Of a DNA stretch of 64,000 bases, positions 41,187-49,397 are shown piece after piece (within the stretch, counting starts at the first letter, position 1; the number at the start of each line of letters is the position of its first letter). Position numbers and translations under genes: made by a program. The stretch spans positions 1,054,001-1,118,000 of the forward strand of contig NZ_JABJQZ010000001.1 in NCBI RefSeq assembly GCF_013155335.1, given 5' to 3'. This DNA is from Nocardioides sp. zg-1230. Lineage in GTDB: Bacteria; Actinomycetota; Actinomycetes; Propionibacteriales; Nocardioidaceae. The notes below the pieces were generated by a model. That model ran no database searches and had not been told where the DNA came from. It saw only the letters and a program-made list of their open reading frames with translations.

Positions 41187-43118
41187 GTGGCCGTCGTCCG
41201 TCGTGCGCGGGACCTCGCCCGCGCCGCCCTGCCCCGGAGCGTGGGGGAGCGGCTGCCCGCTGCGCCGCCGCGCGAGGTCACCGAGCTGCTGCACGACAAG
41301 CGCTTCCAGCGCGCGGTCGCCGCCGCGGCCGAGGAGCAGGGCCGCGACGAGGAGCAGGTCTGGAACGAGGTCAAGGGCTACCTCCACGAGATGGCCGCGG
41401 CGCACGACGACCGCACCGCCCAGGGCTGGGCGCGGATGGGCGACTGGTTCCTGAGGGCGTACGACGTCCTGGTGGACGAGGACGACATGCAGGAGCTGCG
41501 GCGCCTCGACCGCGCCCACAGCCTGGCGCTGGCGTTCAGCCACCGGTCCTACCTCGACGGGATGGTGATCCCCAACGCCCTGTCGTCGCGGCGCTTCTCC
41601 CCGACCTACACCTTCGGCGGCGCCAACCTCAACCTGCCGGTGATCGGCACGGTCGCCAGCCGCACGGGCCTCATCTTCATCCGCAGGTCGACGCAGGAGA
41701 TTCCGGTCTACCGCCTCGCGCTGCGGTCCTACATCCGGCAGATGGTGACCAACAAGCGCAACCTGGCGTGGTCGATCGAGGGCGGCCGCACCCGCACCGG
41801 CAAGCTGCGCCCGCCGGTCCACGGCATCCTCAAGTACCTCACCGACGCGGTCGAGGACCAGGACGCGGGCGAGCCGCTCGACCAGGAGGCCCCCGACGTG
41901 CAGGTGGTCCCGCTGTCGGTGGTCTACGACCAGCTCCACGAGGTCTCGCTGATGACCGAGGAGGCGCGCGGCGCCAGCAAGACGCCGGAGGACTGGCGCT
42001 GGCTGGTGCGGTTCGCGCGGCTGCAGCGAAACCGGCTGGGTCGGGCCTACCTCACCGTCGGCGAGCCGTTCTCGCTGCGCGAGCGGATGGCCGAGCTCGC
42101 CGCCGAGGGCGTGACCGGCCACCAGGCGGTCGAGCGGGTCGCGCTCGACATCTCCCACCGCCTCAACCGCGCCACCCCGGTCACGACGACGGCGATCGTC
42201 TCGCTCGCCCTGCTGGGGGCCGACCGCGCGCTCACCGTCGACGAGGTCCTCGACACCGTCGAGCCGCTCGCCGCCTACATCGACGCGCGCCACTGGCCGG
42301 TCGCCGGGGCCGCCGACCTGCGGGACCGCTCGACCATCCGCCGGGCGCTCGCCGAGCTGACCCGCAGCGGCGTGCTGACGGCGTACGACCAGGGCACCGA
42401 GCCGGTCTGGAAGATCGGCGACGACCAGCACCTGGTCGCCGCGTTCTACCGCAACACCGTGATCCACATCCTCGTCGAGCGCGCCATCGGTGAGCTCGCC
42501 CTGCTGACCGTCAGCGAGCTCGAGCCCGGTGCGGAGCTGCCGCCGGGCGGCGAGCTCCAGGTGGGCTGGGAGGAGGCGAAGCGGATGCGCGACCTGCTGA
42601 AGTTCGAGTTCTTCTTCCCCTCCCGCGCCGGCTTCGAGGACGACCTGCGCACCGAGCTGCGGCTGCTGGTCGGCGAGGGCGTCACCGAGATGACGCCGGC
42701 CAAGGCCCGCGAGCTCCTCGTCGGAGCGCGCCCCCACCTCGCCCACCTCGTGCTCAGGCCGTTCCTCGACGCCTACCTCGTCCTCGCCGACCGGCTCGCT
42801 GACCACGGAGACGGACCGGTCGACGAGGCCGACCTGCTCGCCGACTCCCTGGCCGTCGGGCAGCAGTGGGCGCTGCAGCGCCGGGTCGCCAGCGAGGAGT
42901 CCATCTCGCTCGAGCTGTTCCGCACGGCCCTGGCGCTGGCGCGGCACAAGGGCCTGCTCGAGGGGGGCGAAGGCGTGGGGTCTGCGCGCGAGGCGTTCGC
43001 CGCCGAGCTGCGCGACTCCGTGCGCCGGGTCAACATCATCGGCGAGATCGCCGGCGAGCCGGTGCAGGTCGTCCCGCCGCCGGTCCCGCAGCAGTCGGCG
43101 AAGCGGGCGGACGCGTGA
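41187..43118 (+). CDS. plsB: Glycerol-3-phosphate 1-O-acyltransferase
   Basis: A 643-aa PlsB-type enzyme that acylates glycerol 3-phosphate at sn-1. The acyltransferase motifs are FSHRSYLDGMV (HX4D), the IFIRRS block, and WSIEGGRTRTGKLRPP. GTG 41187 has the strong site GGAAGGAGG 5 nt upstream. The next two genes overlap its stop (GTGA, then ATGA), forming a glycerolipid operon like the mycobacterial plsB2-plsC-DGAT cluster. Confidence 0.95.
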   Translation: MAVVRRARDLARAALPRSVGERLPAAPPREVTELLHDKRFQRAVAAAAEEQGRDEEQVWNEVKGYLHEMAAAHDDRTAQGWARMGDWFLRAYDVLVDEDDMQELRRLDRAHSLALAFSHRSYLDGMVIPNALSSRRFSPTYTFGGANLNLPVIGTVASRTGLIFIRRSTQEIPVYRLALRSYIRQMVTNKRNLAWSIEGGRTRTGKLRPPVHGILKYLTDAVEDQDAGEPLDQEAPDVQVVPLSVVYDQLHEVSLMTEEARGASKTPEDWRWLVRFARLQRNRLGRAYLTVGEPFSLRERMAELAAEGVTGHQAVERVALDISHRLNRATPVTTTAIVSLALLGADRALTVDEVLDTVEPLAAYIDARHWPVAGAADLRDRSTIRRALAELTRSGVLTAYDQGTEPVWKIGDDQHLVAAFYRNTVIHILVERAIGELALLTVSELEPGAELPPGGELQVGWEEAKRMRDLLKFEFFFPSRAGFEDDLRTELRLLVGEGVTEMTPAKARELLVGARPHLAHLVLRPFLDAYLVLADRLADHGDGPVDEADLLADSLAVGQQWALQRRVASEESISLELFRTALALARHKGLLEGGEGVGSAREAFAAELRDSVRRVNIIGEIAGEPVQVVPPPVPQQSAKRADA

Positions 43119-44548
43119 GCGGGCTGTCCACCGCGGTCACCGAGGCGATCGAGGCCATCGAGGCAGGACCGCAGGGGCCCACGGTGGGCGCGTTCTTCGA
43201 CCTCGACGGCACCCTCGTCGCGGGCTACACGGCCGCCACCTTCTACGGCGACCGGCTCAAGGGCCGCGACGTCTCGCCGGCGGAGTTCCTGCGCACCGTC
43301 GTGACCGCCGTGGACGGCGAGCTCGGCGGCGACCCGACCCGCATCGCCCACGTCGCGTTCTCCGCCATGCGCGGCGAGTCCGAGGAGGCCTTCGCCGACC
43401 TCGGCGAGCGGCTGTTCCGGTCCAAGATCGCCGGCACCATCCGGCGTGAGTCCCGCGCCCTCGTGATGGCGCACCAGCGCGCCGGCCACACGGTCGCGGT
43501 GGCCTCGGCGGCCACGAAGTACCAGATCGCGCCCGTCGCCCGTGACCTCGGCGTCGAGCACCTCGTGTGCACCCAGCTCGTCGTCGAGGATGGACAGTTC
43601 ACGGGTGCCACCGACGGTCCGATGCTGTGGGGACGCCACAAGGCCAGCGGGGTGCGCGCCTTCGCCCGCGAGCACGCCCTCGACCTCGCCCGGTCCTACG
43701 CCTACGGCAACGGCTACGAGGACGTCGCCTTCCTGTCCTCCGTCGGCCACCCCACGGCCCTCAACCCGCACCGCGACCTGCGCGCCGCCGCGGCGCGCCT
43801 GGGCTGGCCCGTCCTCGACCTCAGCGACCCCGTCGGCGGCTCGCTGCTCGCCGCGGGTCGTACGGCGGTCGCGCTCGCCGGCATGAACGCCGGAGTCGGC
43901 CTCGGCCTGGCCTACGGGATGGCGCGCGGCGACCTGAAGGAGGGGCGCAATGCCGCCATCCGCCTGGCCACGCACGTGCCGATGGCGCTGGCGGGGGTGT
44001 CGATGGACGTTCTCCACCAGGAGCGGCTCTGGACCCACCGGCCGGCGATCTTCGTGGCCAACCACCAGAGCGCGCTCGACATCCCGGTCCTCGGCCGGCT
44101 CCTCGAGCGCGACTTCACCATCGTCGCCAAGAAGGAGGCGCGCTGGGACCCGCGGGCCGTCGTCGGCTCGGTCGTCATCGACCCCGCGTGGATCGACCGC
44201 TCCGACTCCGAGTCGGCCCGGGCGACGCTCGACGGCGTCGTCGACCGCATCCGCTCCGGCACGTCACTGATGATCTTCCCCGAGGGCACCCGGTCCGCGA
44301 CGCCGGTGCTGGGCCCCTTCCGCAAGGGAGCGTTCCACCTCGCCGCGCAGGCCGGGGTGCCCATCGTCCCGATCGTGCTGCGCAACACCGGCGAGCTGAT
44401 GCGCCGCAGCTCGCTCGTCCTCAACCCCGGCGTCGTGGACGTGTGCGTGCTGGAGCCCGAGACCGACTGGAGCGTGGACGACATGAGCGAGCGCATCGCC
44501 GCGCTGCACACGAAGTTCGAGGAGACCTTGGCGAGGTGGCCGTCATGA
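43115..44548 (+). CDS. HAD-IB phosphatase fused to 1-acylglycerol-3-phosphate acyltransferase (PlsC)
   Basis: A 477-aa fusion. Residues 1-230 are a SerB-type HAD domain (GAFFDLDGTLVAGYTAATFYGDRL, YAYGNGYEDVAFLSSVGHPTALNPHRDL). Residues 280-477 are a PlsC domain with FVANHQSALDIPVLG (HX4D), VAKKEARWDP and IFPEGTRSA. The fusion could take acylglycerol phosphate to phosphatidate and act on a phosphate product. The GTG start overlaps the plsB stop. The same fusion is known in mycobacteria (Rv2483c). Confidence 0.93.
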   Translation: MSGLSTAVTEAIEAIEAGPQGPTVGAFFDLDGTLVAGYTAATFYGDRLKGRDVSPAEFLRTVVTAVDGELGGDPTRIAHVAFSAMRGESEEAFADLGERLFRSKIAGTIRRESRALVMAHQRAGHTVAVASAATKYQIAPVARDLGVEHLVCTQLVVEDGQFTGATDGPMLWGRHKASGVRAFAREHALDLARSYAYGNGYEDVAFLSSVGHPTALNPHRDLRAAAARLGWPVLDLSDPVGGSLLAAGRTAVALAGMNAGVGLGLAYGMARGDLKEGRNAAIRLATHVPMALAGVSMDVLHQERLWTHRPAIFVANHQSALDIPVLGRLLERDFTIVAKKEARWDPRAVVGSVVIDPAWIDRSDSESARATLDGVVDRIRSGTSLMIFPEGTRSATPVLGPFRKGAFHLAAQAGVPIVPIVLRNTGELMRRSSLVLNPGVVDVCVLEPETDWSVDDMSERIAALHTKFEETLARWPS

Positions 44549-45966
44549 GCGACGCGACCACCGACGACCTCGAGCGCTGGGGTGGCGTCGGCGCCTGGTC
44601 GGCCGCGCCTGAGCTGACGTCGATGCAGACGCTGCTGTGGCGCGCCGAGCGTCACCCGGTGCAGTCCTCGACCTCCACCGTCGTGATCGACCTCGACCGG
44701 GCGCCCGACTGGGACCGCTTCGTCGCGGCCACCGACTGGGGCGTCCGGCTCGTACGCCGTCTTCGCCAGCGCGTCGTCGAGCCGGTCGTGCCGACCGCCG
44801 CGCCGACGTGGGCCGACGACCCGACCTTCGACCTGGCCTACCACCTGCGTCGTGAGCGGGTCGCCGACCGCGAGGAGATGCTCGACCACGCCGCCCAGAT
44901 CGCGTTGCGGCCGTTCGACCGCACGCGCCCGCCCTGGGAGGGCGTGCTGTTCGAGGGCATGCCGGACGGCGCGGCGTACGTCCTCAAGATCCACCACGCG
45001 CTCGCCGACCCCCTCGGCACGGTGCAGCTGCTCTCGGTGCTCCAGTCCGGCCGACGCGCGCACACCCCGCGCAAGCCGGTGGGCGACGAGGTCGTGGCGC
45101 CGTCGGAGCCCGACCCGGTCGACCTGGCCGTCACAGGCCTGCGCACCGGCGTCGCGTCACTGCCCGAGGCCGCGGCGTCGACCGTACGACGCCTCGGCGC
45201 GGCGGCAGCCCACCCGCGCGGGGTGGTGAGCTCGACGCTCCGCTACGGCGCGTCGGTGCGTCGCCTGCTCACGCAGGCCGCCCCACCGTCGCCGGAGCTG
45301 TCGCCGCGCACCGGCCGGATGTGGTCCTTCGTGACCGTCGACGCGCCGCTCGGCCCGCTGCGCGAGGTCGCGCGTCTCGGCGGTGGCACCCTCGACGACG
45401 CCGCCGTCGCGCTGGTGCTCGGAGGGTTGCGGCGCTACCACGCGCGCCGCGGCAGCACGGTCGCCGAGATCCCCGTCGGGGTGCGCGTCTCGCTCGACCG
45501 CGCCGACGACCTCGGCAACCGTTTCGCGGGCGCGCTGATCTCCGGGCCGCTCGCCATCGAGGACCCCGTCGACCGGGTCGCCGCCGTGCGGGGGGAGGTG
45601 CTGTCGCTGCACACCGAGCGCGCCCTCGAGGTGCTCGACGCCACCGCTCCCCTCCTCAACCGGATGCCGTCCTTCGTCGGGGCGGCCGCCCTGCGCACCG
45701 CCGAGGCACCCGACGCCTTCGTCCTCACGCTGCCCGGGCCACCGCGCCGCCGCTACATGGCCGGGGCCGAGGTCCAGGGGATGTACGTCCTGGGGCCGCT
45801 GCCGGGCGCCGCGCTGACCGTCTGCGTCGTGACCTGCGGCGACACCGCGTGCGTCGGCGTCAACGTCGACGCCAGCGCGGTCGCCGACCTCCGGGGGCTC
45901 GAGGAGTGCCTGGCGGAGGGGGTCGAGGAGATGGTGGCGGCGGGTCAGGCGGTAGGGCCGACGTAG
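44545..45966 (+). CDS. Wax ester synthase/diacylglycerol acyltransferase-like protein
   Basis: A 473-aa protein of the WS/DGAT family with the N-terminal acyltransferase domain (PPWEGVLFEGMPDGAAYVLKIHHALADPLGTVQLL) and the DUF1298-type C-terminal domain. The catalytic HHxxxDG is present as HHALADP, so the glycine is proline, an unusual change that may weaken activity. The start ATG overlaps the PlsC-fusion stop (ATGA). In this position the enzyme would acylate diacylglycerol to triacylglycerol. Its 3' end overlaps the GNAT gene by 22 bp on the other strand. Confidence 0.9.
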   Translation: MSDATTDDLERWGGVGAWSAAPELTSMQTLLWRAERHPVQSSTSTVVIDLDRAPDWDRFVAATDWGVRLVRRLRQRVVEPVVPTAAPTWADDPTFDLAYHLRRERVADREEMLDHAAQIALRPFDRTRPPWEGVLFEGMPDGAAYVLKIHHALADPLGTVQLLSVLQSGRRAHTPRKPVGDEVVAPSEPDPVDLAVTGLRTGVASLPEAAASTVRRLGAAAAHPRGVVSSTLRYGASVRRLLTQAAPPSPELSPRTGRMWSFVTVDAPLGPLREVARLGGGTLDDAAVALVLGGLRRYHARRGSTVAEIPVGVRVSLDRADDLGNRFAGALISGPLAIEDPVDRVAAVRGEVLSLHTERALEVLDATAPLLNRMPSFVGAAALRTAEAPDAFVLTLPGPPRRRYMAGAEVQGMYVLGPLPGAALTVCVVTCGDTACVGVNVDASAVADLRGLEECLAEGVEEMVAAGQAVGPT

Positions 45967-46409
45967 TAGAGCATCCGGTAGTCGGTGCCCTCCTCGATGT
46001 TGCGGAAGCCGTGCCGCTCGTAGAAGCGGCGGGTGTCGGCGTCGACCTCGTCGACGCCGATGTGCATCTCCGGGGACCCCAGCCCGCGGGCCAGCGCCCG
46101 GCACAGGTCGAGCACCTGCGTGCCGATGCCCCGGTCGCGCAGCTGGGGCACGACGTAGAGCTCCTCGAGCTGGGAGACCGGGCCGTCGAACCAGATGGCC
46201 GGCCGGAGGCTCACCAGGGCGAAGCCGACCGCCTCGCCGTCCTCCTCGGCGAGGACCGCGAGGATCCCGGGCAGCGCCAGGATCCGGGCGAAGCGTGCGG
46301 CGAGCACGTCAGCGTCGTCGGTCTCGCTGTCGAACTCGGTGTTGAAGTCCCACAGCAGGCGCCCGAGGACCGCGGCATCCTCGACGGTCGCGCGCCGCAC
46401 CTCGGTCAT
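45945..46409 (-). CDS. GNAT family N-acetyltransferase
   Basis: A 154-aa acetyltransferase with the CoA-binding motif A (QLEELYVVPQLRDRGIGTQVLDLCRALA) and motif B (DTRRFYERHGFRNIEEG). The substrate is unknown. TAGCCT lies 7 nt before the ATG. Its 3' end overlaps the DGAT-like gene by 22 bp. Palindrome B2 lies 29 bp upstream of its start codon. Confidence 0.9.
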   Translation of the reverse strand: MTEVRRATVEDAAVLGRLLWDFNTEFDSETDDADVLAARFARILALPGILAVLAEEDGEAVGFALVSLRPAIWFDGPVSQLEELYVVPQLRDRGIGTQVLDLCRALARGLGSPEMHIGVDEVDADTRRFYERHGFRNIEEGTDYRMLYYVGPTA

Positions 46410-46438
46410 GGCCCCGAGGCTACGACCCTCCGGGCCGG

Positions 46439-46501
46439 GGTATCTAGGGACGAAATGGGTGGCCCGGGGCCCCTGAGCCACCCATTTCGTCCCTAGATAC
46501 C
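46439..46501. repeat. Perfect palindrome B2 (family B)
   Basis: The 25-bp arms (46439-46463 and 46477-46501) pair without mismatch around a 13-nt loop that itself contains GGGGCCCC. The core TAGGGACGAAATGGGTGG matches B1. The tadA stop codon TAG (46493-46495) is part of the right arm, so the element forms the end of that gene. Confidence 0.9.
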
Positions 46502-46993
46502 GGGCTGGGCGGCGGGTCGAGCGGCCGGCCCCGGCGCGGCCCCGGCGCGGTGCCGGGCGAAGAAGCCGTCGAGGAGGGCGGTGGACTCGGCGGCCAGCAC
46601 CCCTGCGACCACCTCGGGCCGGTGGTTGAGCCGACGGTCGCGCACGACGTCCCACAGCGAGCCCACGGCGCCCAGCTTGTCGTCGTACGCCCCGAAGACG
46701 AGGCGGTCGACCCGGGCGAGCACCACGGCGCCGGCGCACATCGTGCAGGGCTCGAGCGTGACGACGAGCGTGCAGCCGGAGAGGCGCCACTCACCGCGGG
46801 CCGCCGCAGCGGCGCGGAGGGCGACGACCTCGGCGTGGCCGGTCGGGTCGTGGTCGGCCTCCCGGGTGTTGTGCCCGGTGCCGATGACGGTGCCGGTCTC
46901 GTCGAGGACGACGGCACCGACGGGTACGTCGTCCCCGGCGAGCGCGGCCTGCGCCTCCGCGAGGGCCAGGCGCATGGGTGCTTCCCAGCTCAT
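46493..46993 (-). CDS. tadA: tRNA-specific adenosine deaminase
   Basis: A 166-aa zinc deaminase that converts the wobble adenosine of tRNA-Arg(ACG) to inosine. Zinc ligands and the proton shuttle are H53/E55 (TGHAEV) and C83/C86 (LEPCTMCAGA). The last 18 residues are alanine- and proline-rich and end within palindrome B2, which suggests the original end was altered by the insertion. It overlaps the TadA-associated protein gene (ATGA). Confidence 0.95.
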   Translation of the reverse strand: MSWEAPMRLALAEAQAALAGDDVPVGAVVLDETGTVIGTGHNTREADHDPTGHAEVVALRAAAAARGEWRLSGCTLVVTLEPCTMCAGAVVLARVDRLVFGAYDDKLGAVGSLWDVVRDRRLNHRPEVVAGVLAAESTALLDGFFARHRAGAAPGPAARPAAQPGI

Positions 46994-47475
46994 GCAGACG
47001 TCAGGCCGACCGCGTCGTCGAAGAGCTCGCCGAAACCGAGGCGGCGGGCGATCTCGGAGAGCATCTCGTCAGGGTAGAGCTCGACGTCGTCGAGCAGGGC
47101 GCCGAGGTCGATGGCGGGGAGACCCAGGTCGCCGAGGAGGTCGAGGTCGCCGGCCGGCACCTCGACGTCGTCGTCCTCGGGCGGTGGGAGGCCGAGGAAG
47201 TCGATCACGGACTGGGCGAGCTCCCACTCGTCGGCGGCGGTGACGTCGGAGAGCAGCACGCGGGTGCGCGGGCCGGCGACCCGCACGATCACGAAGAAGT
47301 CCTCGTCGACGGCGACCATCCCGACGGCCCCCTCGTCCCGGGCCACCTGGCGGAGGGCGTGGCTGAGGGAGTCGACGGAGTCGTACGCGGGCGAGGCGAT
47401 CTCCTGCACCTGCCACGCCCCGTCCACACGGAACGCGGCCAGCGCGAAGTCGACCTCGCCGGTCTGCTCGGACAT
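46990..47475 (-). CDS. tRNA adenosine deaminase-associated protein
   Basis: A 161-aa protein found next to tadA across actinobacteria. It has an N-terminal beta-rich part ([58 protein letters not shown]) and an acidic C-terminal half. Its stop overlaps the tadA start, giving translational coupling. ATG 47475 has GGAGGAGG 7-13 nt upstream. The role in tRNA editing is inferred from linkage. Confidence 0.9.
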   Translation of the reverse strand: MSEQTGEVDFALAAFRVDGAWQVQEIASPAYDSVDSLSHALRQVARDEGAVGMVAVDEDFFVIVRVAGPRTRVLLSDVTAADEWELAQSVIDFLGLPPPEDDDVEVPAGDLDLLGDLGLPAIDLGALLDDVELYPDEMLSEIARRLGFGELFDDAVGLTSA

Positions 47476-47573
47476 CCCCACACCTCCTCCACCAATGTCG
47501 CAGAAAGGAGGGAGGCCGCCAACCCTCTCGGGCGTCTCGATCGGCGGGCGCCCTCCCCACTAGGGTGACCCCC

Positions 47574-48215
47574 ATGCGCCTGCACGTGGTGAACCACCCG
47601 CTCGTCTCCCACAAGCTCACCGTCCTTCGCGACGAGCACACCGACTCGCCGACGTTCCGTCGGCTGACCGACGAGCTGGTGACCCTGCTGGCCTACGAGG
47701 CGACCCGGGAGGTGCGCGTCGACCCGCGCCCGATCACCACCCCGGTGGGCCCGACCACGGGGGTCTACCTCGCCCAGCCCAAGCCGATGGTCGTCCCGAT
47801 CCTGCGCGCCGGTCTCGGCATGCTCGACGGCATGATGCGGCTGCTGCCGACGGCCGAGGTCGGCTTCCTCGGCATGGTCCGCAACGAGGAGACGCTCGAG
47901 GCGTCGACGTACGCCGAACGCCTTCCCGAGGACCTGTCGGGCCGCCAGTGCTACGTGCTCGACCCGATGCTCGCCACGGGCGGCACGCTCGCCGCAGCCG
48001 TCCGCTTCCTCACCGACCGCGGCGCCGACGACATCACCGCGATCTGCCTGCTGGCCGCACCCGAGGGCGTCGACAACCTGGAGAAGGGCCTCGCCGGCCT
48101 CGACGTCCCGGTCACCGTCGTGACCGCGGCGCTCGACGAGAAGCTCAACGACAAGGGCTACATCGTCCCCGGCCTCGGCGACGCCGGCGACCGGCTCTAC
48201 GGCGTCGCCCACTGA
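47574..48215 (+). CDS. upp: Uracil phosphoribosyltransferase
   Basis: A 213-aa enzyme making UMP from uracil and [27 protein letters not shown] is the family N terminus, and the PRPP loop reads [18 protein letters not shown]. It is transcribed divergently from the TadA genes. TAGGGT lies 7 nt before the ATG, which supports this start over GTG 47565. Palindrome D1 begins 7 bp after its stop codon. Confidence 0.95.
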   Translation: MRLHVVNHPLVSHKLTVLRDEHTDSPTFRRLTDELVTLLAYEATREVRVDPRPITTPVGPTTGVYLAQPKPMVVPILRAGLGMLDGMMRLLPTAEVGFLGMVRNEETLEASTYAERLPEDLSGRQCYVLDPMLATGGTLAAAVRFLTDRGADDITAICLLAAPEGVDNLEKGLAGLDVPVTVVTAALDEKLNDKGYIVPGLGDAGDRLYGVAH

Positions 48216-48222
48216 CCTCACC

Positions 48223-48273
48223 GGGTCGAGTGCGCTCGCGGTAGTGGTCCCCGCGGTGCTGCGCACTCAACCC
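48223..48273. repeat. Imperfect palindrome D1 (family D)
   Basis: The arms GGGTCGAGTGCGC and GCGCACTCAACCC enclose a 25-nt asymmetric loop (TCGCGGTAGT...GTGCT). The stop codon of the DUF559 gene (48267-48269) falls in the right arm. It starts 7 bp after the upp stop codon. Confidence 0.9.
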
Positions 48274-49178
48274 GCAGGGGGTACGCCGAGCGCCAGCAGG
48301 TCCTGCATCACCTCCCACGGCTCGTGCCGGAGCTCCCACGCCGAGCACTGCACGACCGTCCGCAACTCGTTGGTGAGCTGCCGGTTGCGTCGTCGGTCGA
48401 GCGTCGCCTGCTCCGGGTCGTCGTGCACGCCCCCGTCGACCTCGAGCACCAGCACCCGGCCGTCCTTGAGCCGCCACTCGGCATCGGTGTAGCGCCGACG
48501 GCCGCGGCTGTCGGTCCGTGATCGCTGGGACCTCGGCGGCTGTACGCCGTAGTCACGGCAGGCCTTGCGCAGGTCGACCTCCGCCATCGAGTGGGCGCCG
48601 TCGCCCACGTCCGACAGCAGGTCGCGCAGGTCCCGCGACCGGCGCAGCGGGGTGAGTCGGTCGAGCCAGTCGACCAGGTTCTCGGCGGTCGTGAGCCGCT
48701 GCTGCACCGTCGCGGCGACGGCCCCGAGAGCCGTTCGCAGGTGTGGCTCGTGGGCGGCGAACATCAGCACCGCGGGCTCGAGACGGCACACGGGAAGCTC
48801 GCCCACACCGACCAGCATCGTGAAGGGTCGCCGTGTGCGGAAGAAGCGGTACCCCGGGAGCGGGTCGAAGCTCATCGGGTTGCTCACCAGGATCGTGATC
48901 TCGTCGCGATCCCAACGCTTGAGGCCCCGCGCACCTGCGGCGCTGAGCGCCCCGACCATCGCGCTCGTGCCACCGTGGAGCACCCCGAGCCACAGCGCCT
49001 GCTCGGGCGATAGCGGTCCGGTCGTCGTGCTGACCACCTCGCCGGACCTGGCCGCCCAGCGCCCGACGCGTACGTGGTTGCGGACCTGCCCGCGAGACAC
49101 GCCGAGCTCGCGGAGCTGGCGATGGCTCAGCAGGCCCGCCTGCACCTCGGCGAGCCCCCTCCACTGTCGATCCCCCAT
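48267..49178 (-). CDS. AbiEi-type HTH + DUF559 (Vsr-like endonuclease domain) protein, unit D
   Basis: A 303-aa protein with an N-terminal AbiEi-like winged helix (AGLLSHRQLRELGVSRGQVRNHVRVGRWAARSGEVVS), a middle region (residues 60-190), and a C-terminal PD-(D/E)xK nuclease-like domain: E200 (SMAEVDLRKA), D232 (YTDAEWRL) and E246 with VDGG then H252 (VLEVDGGVHDD). The nuclease residues look intact. It belongs to the group annotated as type IV antitoxin AbiEi or DUF559, but no AbiEii toxin lies nearby. CAGACT lies 6 nt before the ATG. Palindromes D1 and D2 flank it. Confidence 0.8.
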   Translation of the reverse strand: MGDRQWRGLAEVQAGLLSHRQLRELGVSRGQVRNHVRVGRWAARSGEVVSTTTGPLSPEQALWLGVLHGGTSAMVGALSAAGARGLKRWDRDEITILVSNPMSFDPLPGYRFFRTRRPFTMLVGVGELPVCRLEPAVLMFAAHEPHLRTALGAVAATVQQRLTTAENLVDWLDRLTPLRRSRDLRDLLSDVGDGAHSMAEVDLRKACRDYGVQPPRSQRSRTDSRGRRRYTDAEWRLKDGRVLVLEVDGGVHDDPEQATLDRRRNRQLTNELRTVVQCSAWELRHEPWEVMQDLLALGVPPAG

Positions 49179-49231
49179 CGCCGCAGTCTGGGGCGATGGG
49201 GTCCCTCGCCGCTCGGCTCATCCACAGCCCG

Positions 49232-49282
49232 AGGTCGAGTGCGCAGCCCTTCGGTGACTACTACCGCGAGCGCACTCGACCT
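49232..49282. repeat. Imperfect palindrome D2 (family D)
   Basis: The arms AGGTCGAGTGCGC and GCGCACTCGACCT pair perfectly. The loop carries ACTACCGCGA, the complement of TCGCGGTAGT in D1, so D2 is the inverted copy. It lies between the DUF559 start and the pntA promoter region. Confidence 0.9.
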
Positions 49283-49397
49283 GCGGTGAACGTGACCCCC
49301 GTCACCTGAGACACCGGTGGGAGGGGTGGTCGGTTCGGTACGTTGTGCCCGGCCCGACCATCCAGCCGCCCGTCCCGCCACGTCCCAGGAGGCAGCA

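Larger units (their letters stand above)
48223..49282. mobile_element. Composite unit D: nuclease-like gene bracketed by inverted 51-bp palindromes
   Basis: Two 51-bp palindromes (D1 and D2) in inverted orientation, 43 of 51 positions identical, bracket one DUF559/AbiEi gene. D1 contains the stop codon and D2 lies 53 bp before the start codon. The unit lies between upp and pntA. The plan equals unit C (13480-14588). No target duplication is visible. Mobility is inference. Confidence 0.45.

Noticed and set aside
48267..49178. Type IV AbiE toxin-antitoxin pair
   Set aside because: The N terminus is AbiEi-like, but no AbiEii nucleotidyltransferase gene lies on either side, and the C terminus carries a nuclease-like domain instead. 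The gene is better described as AbiEi-HTH plus DUF559.
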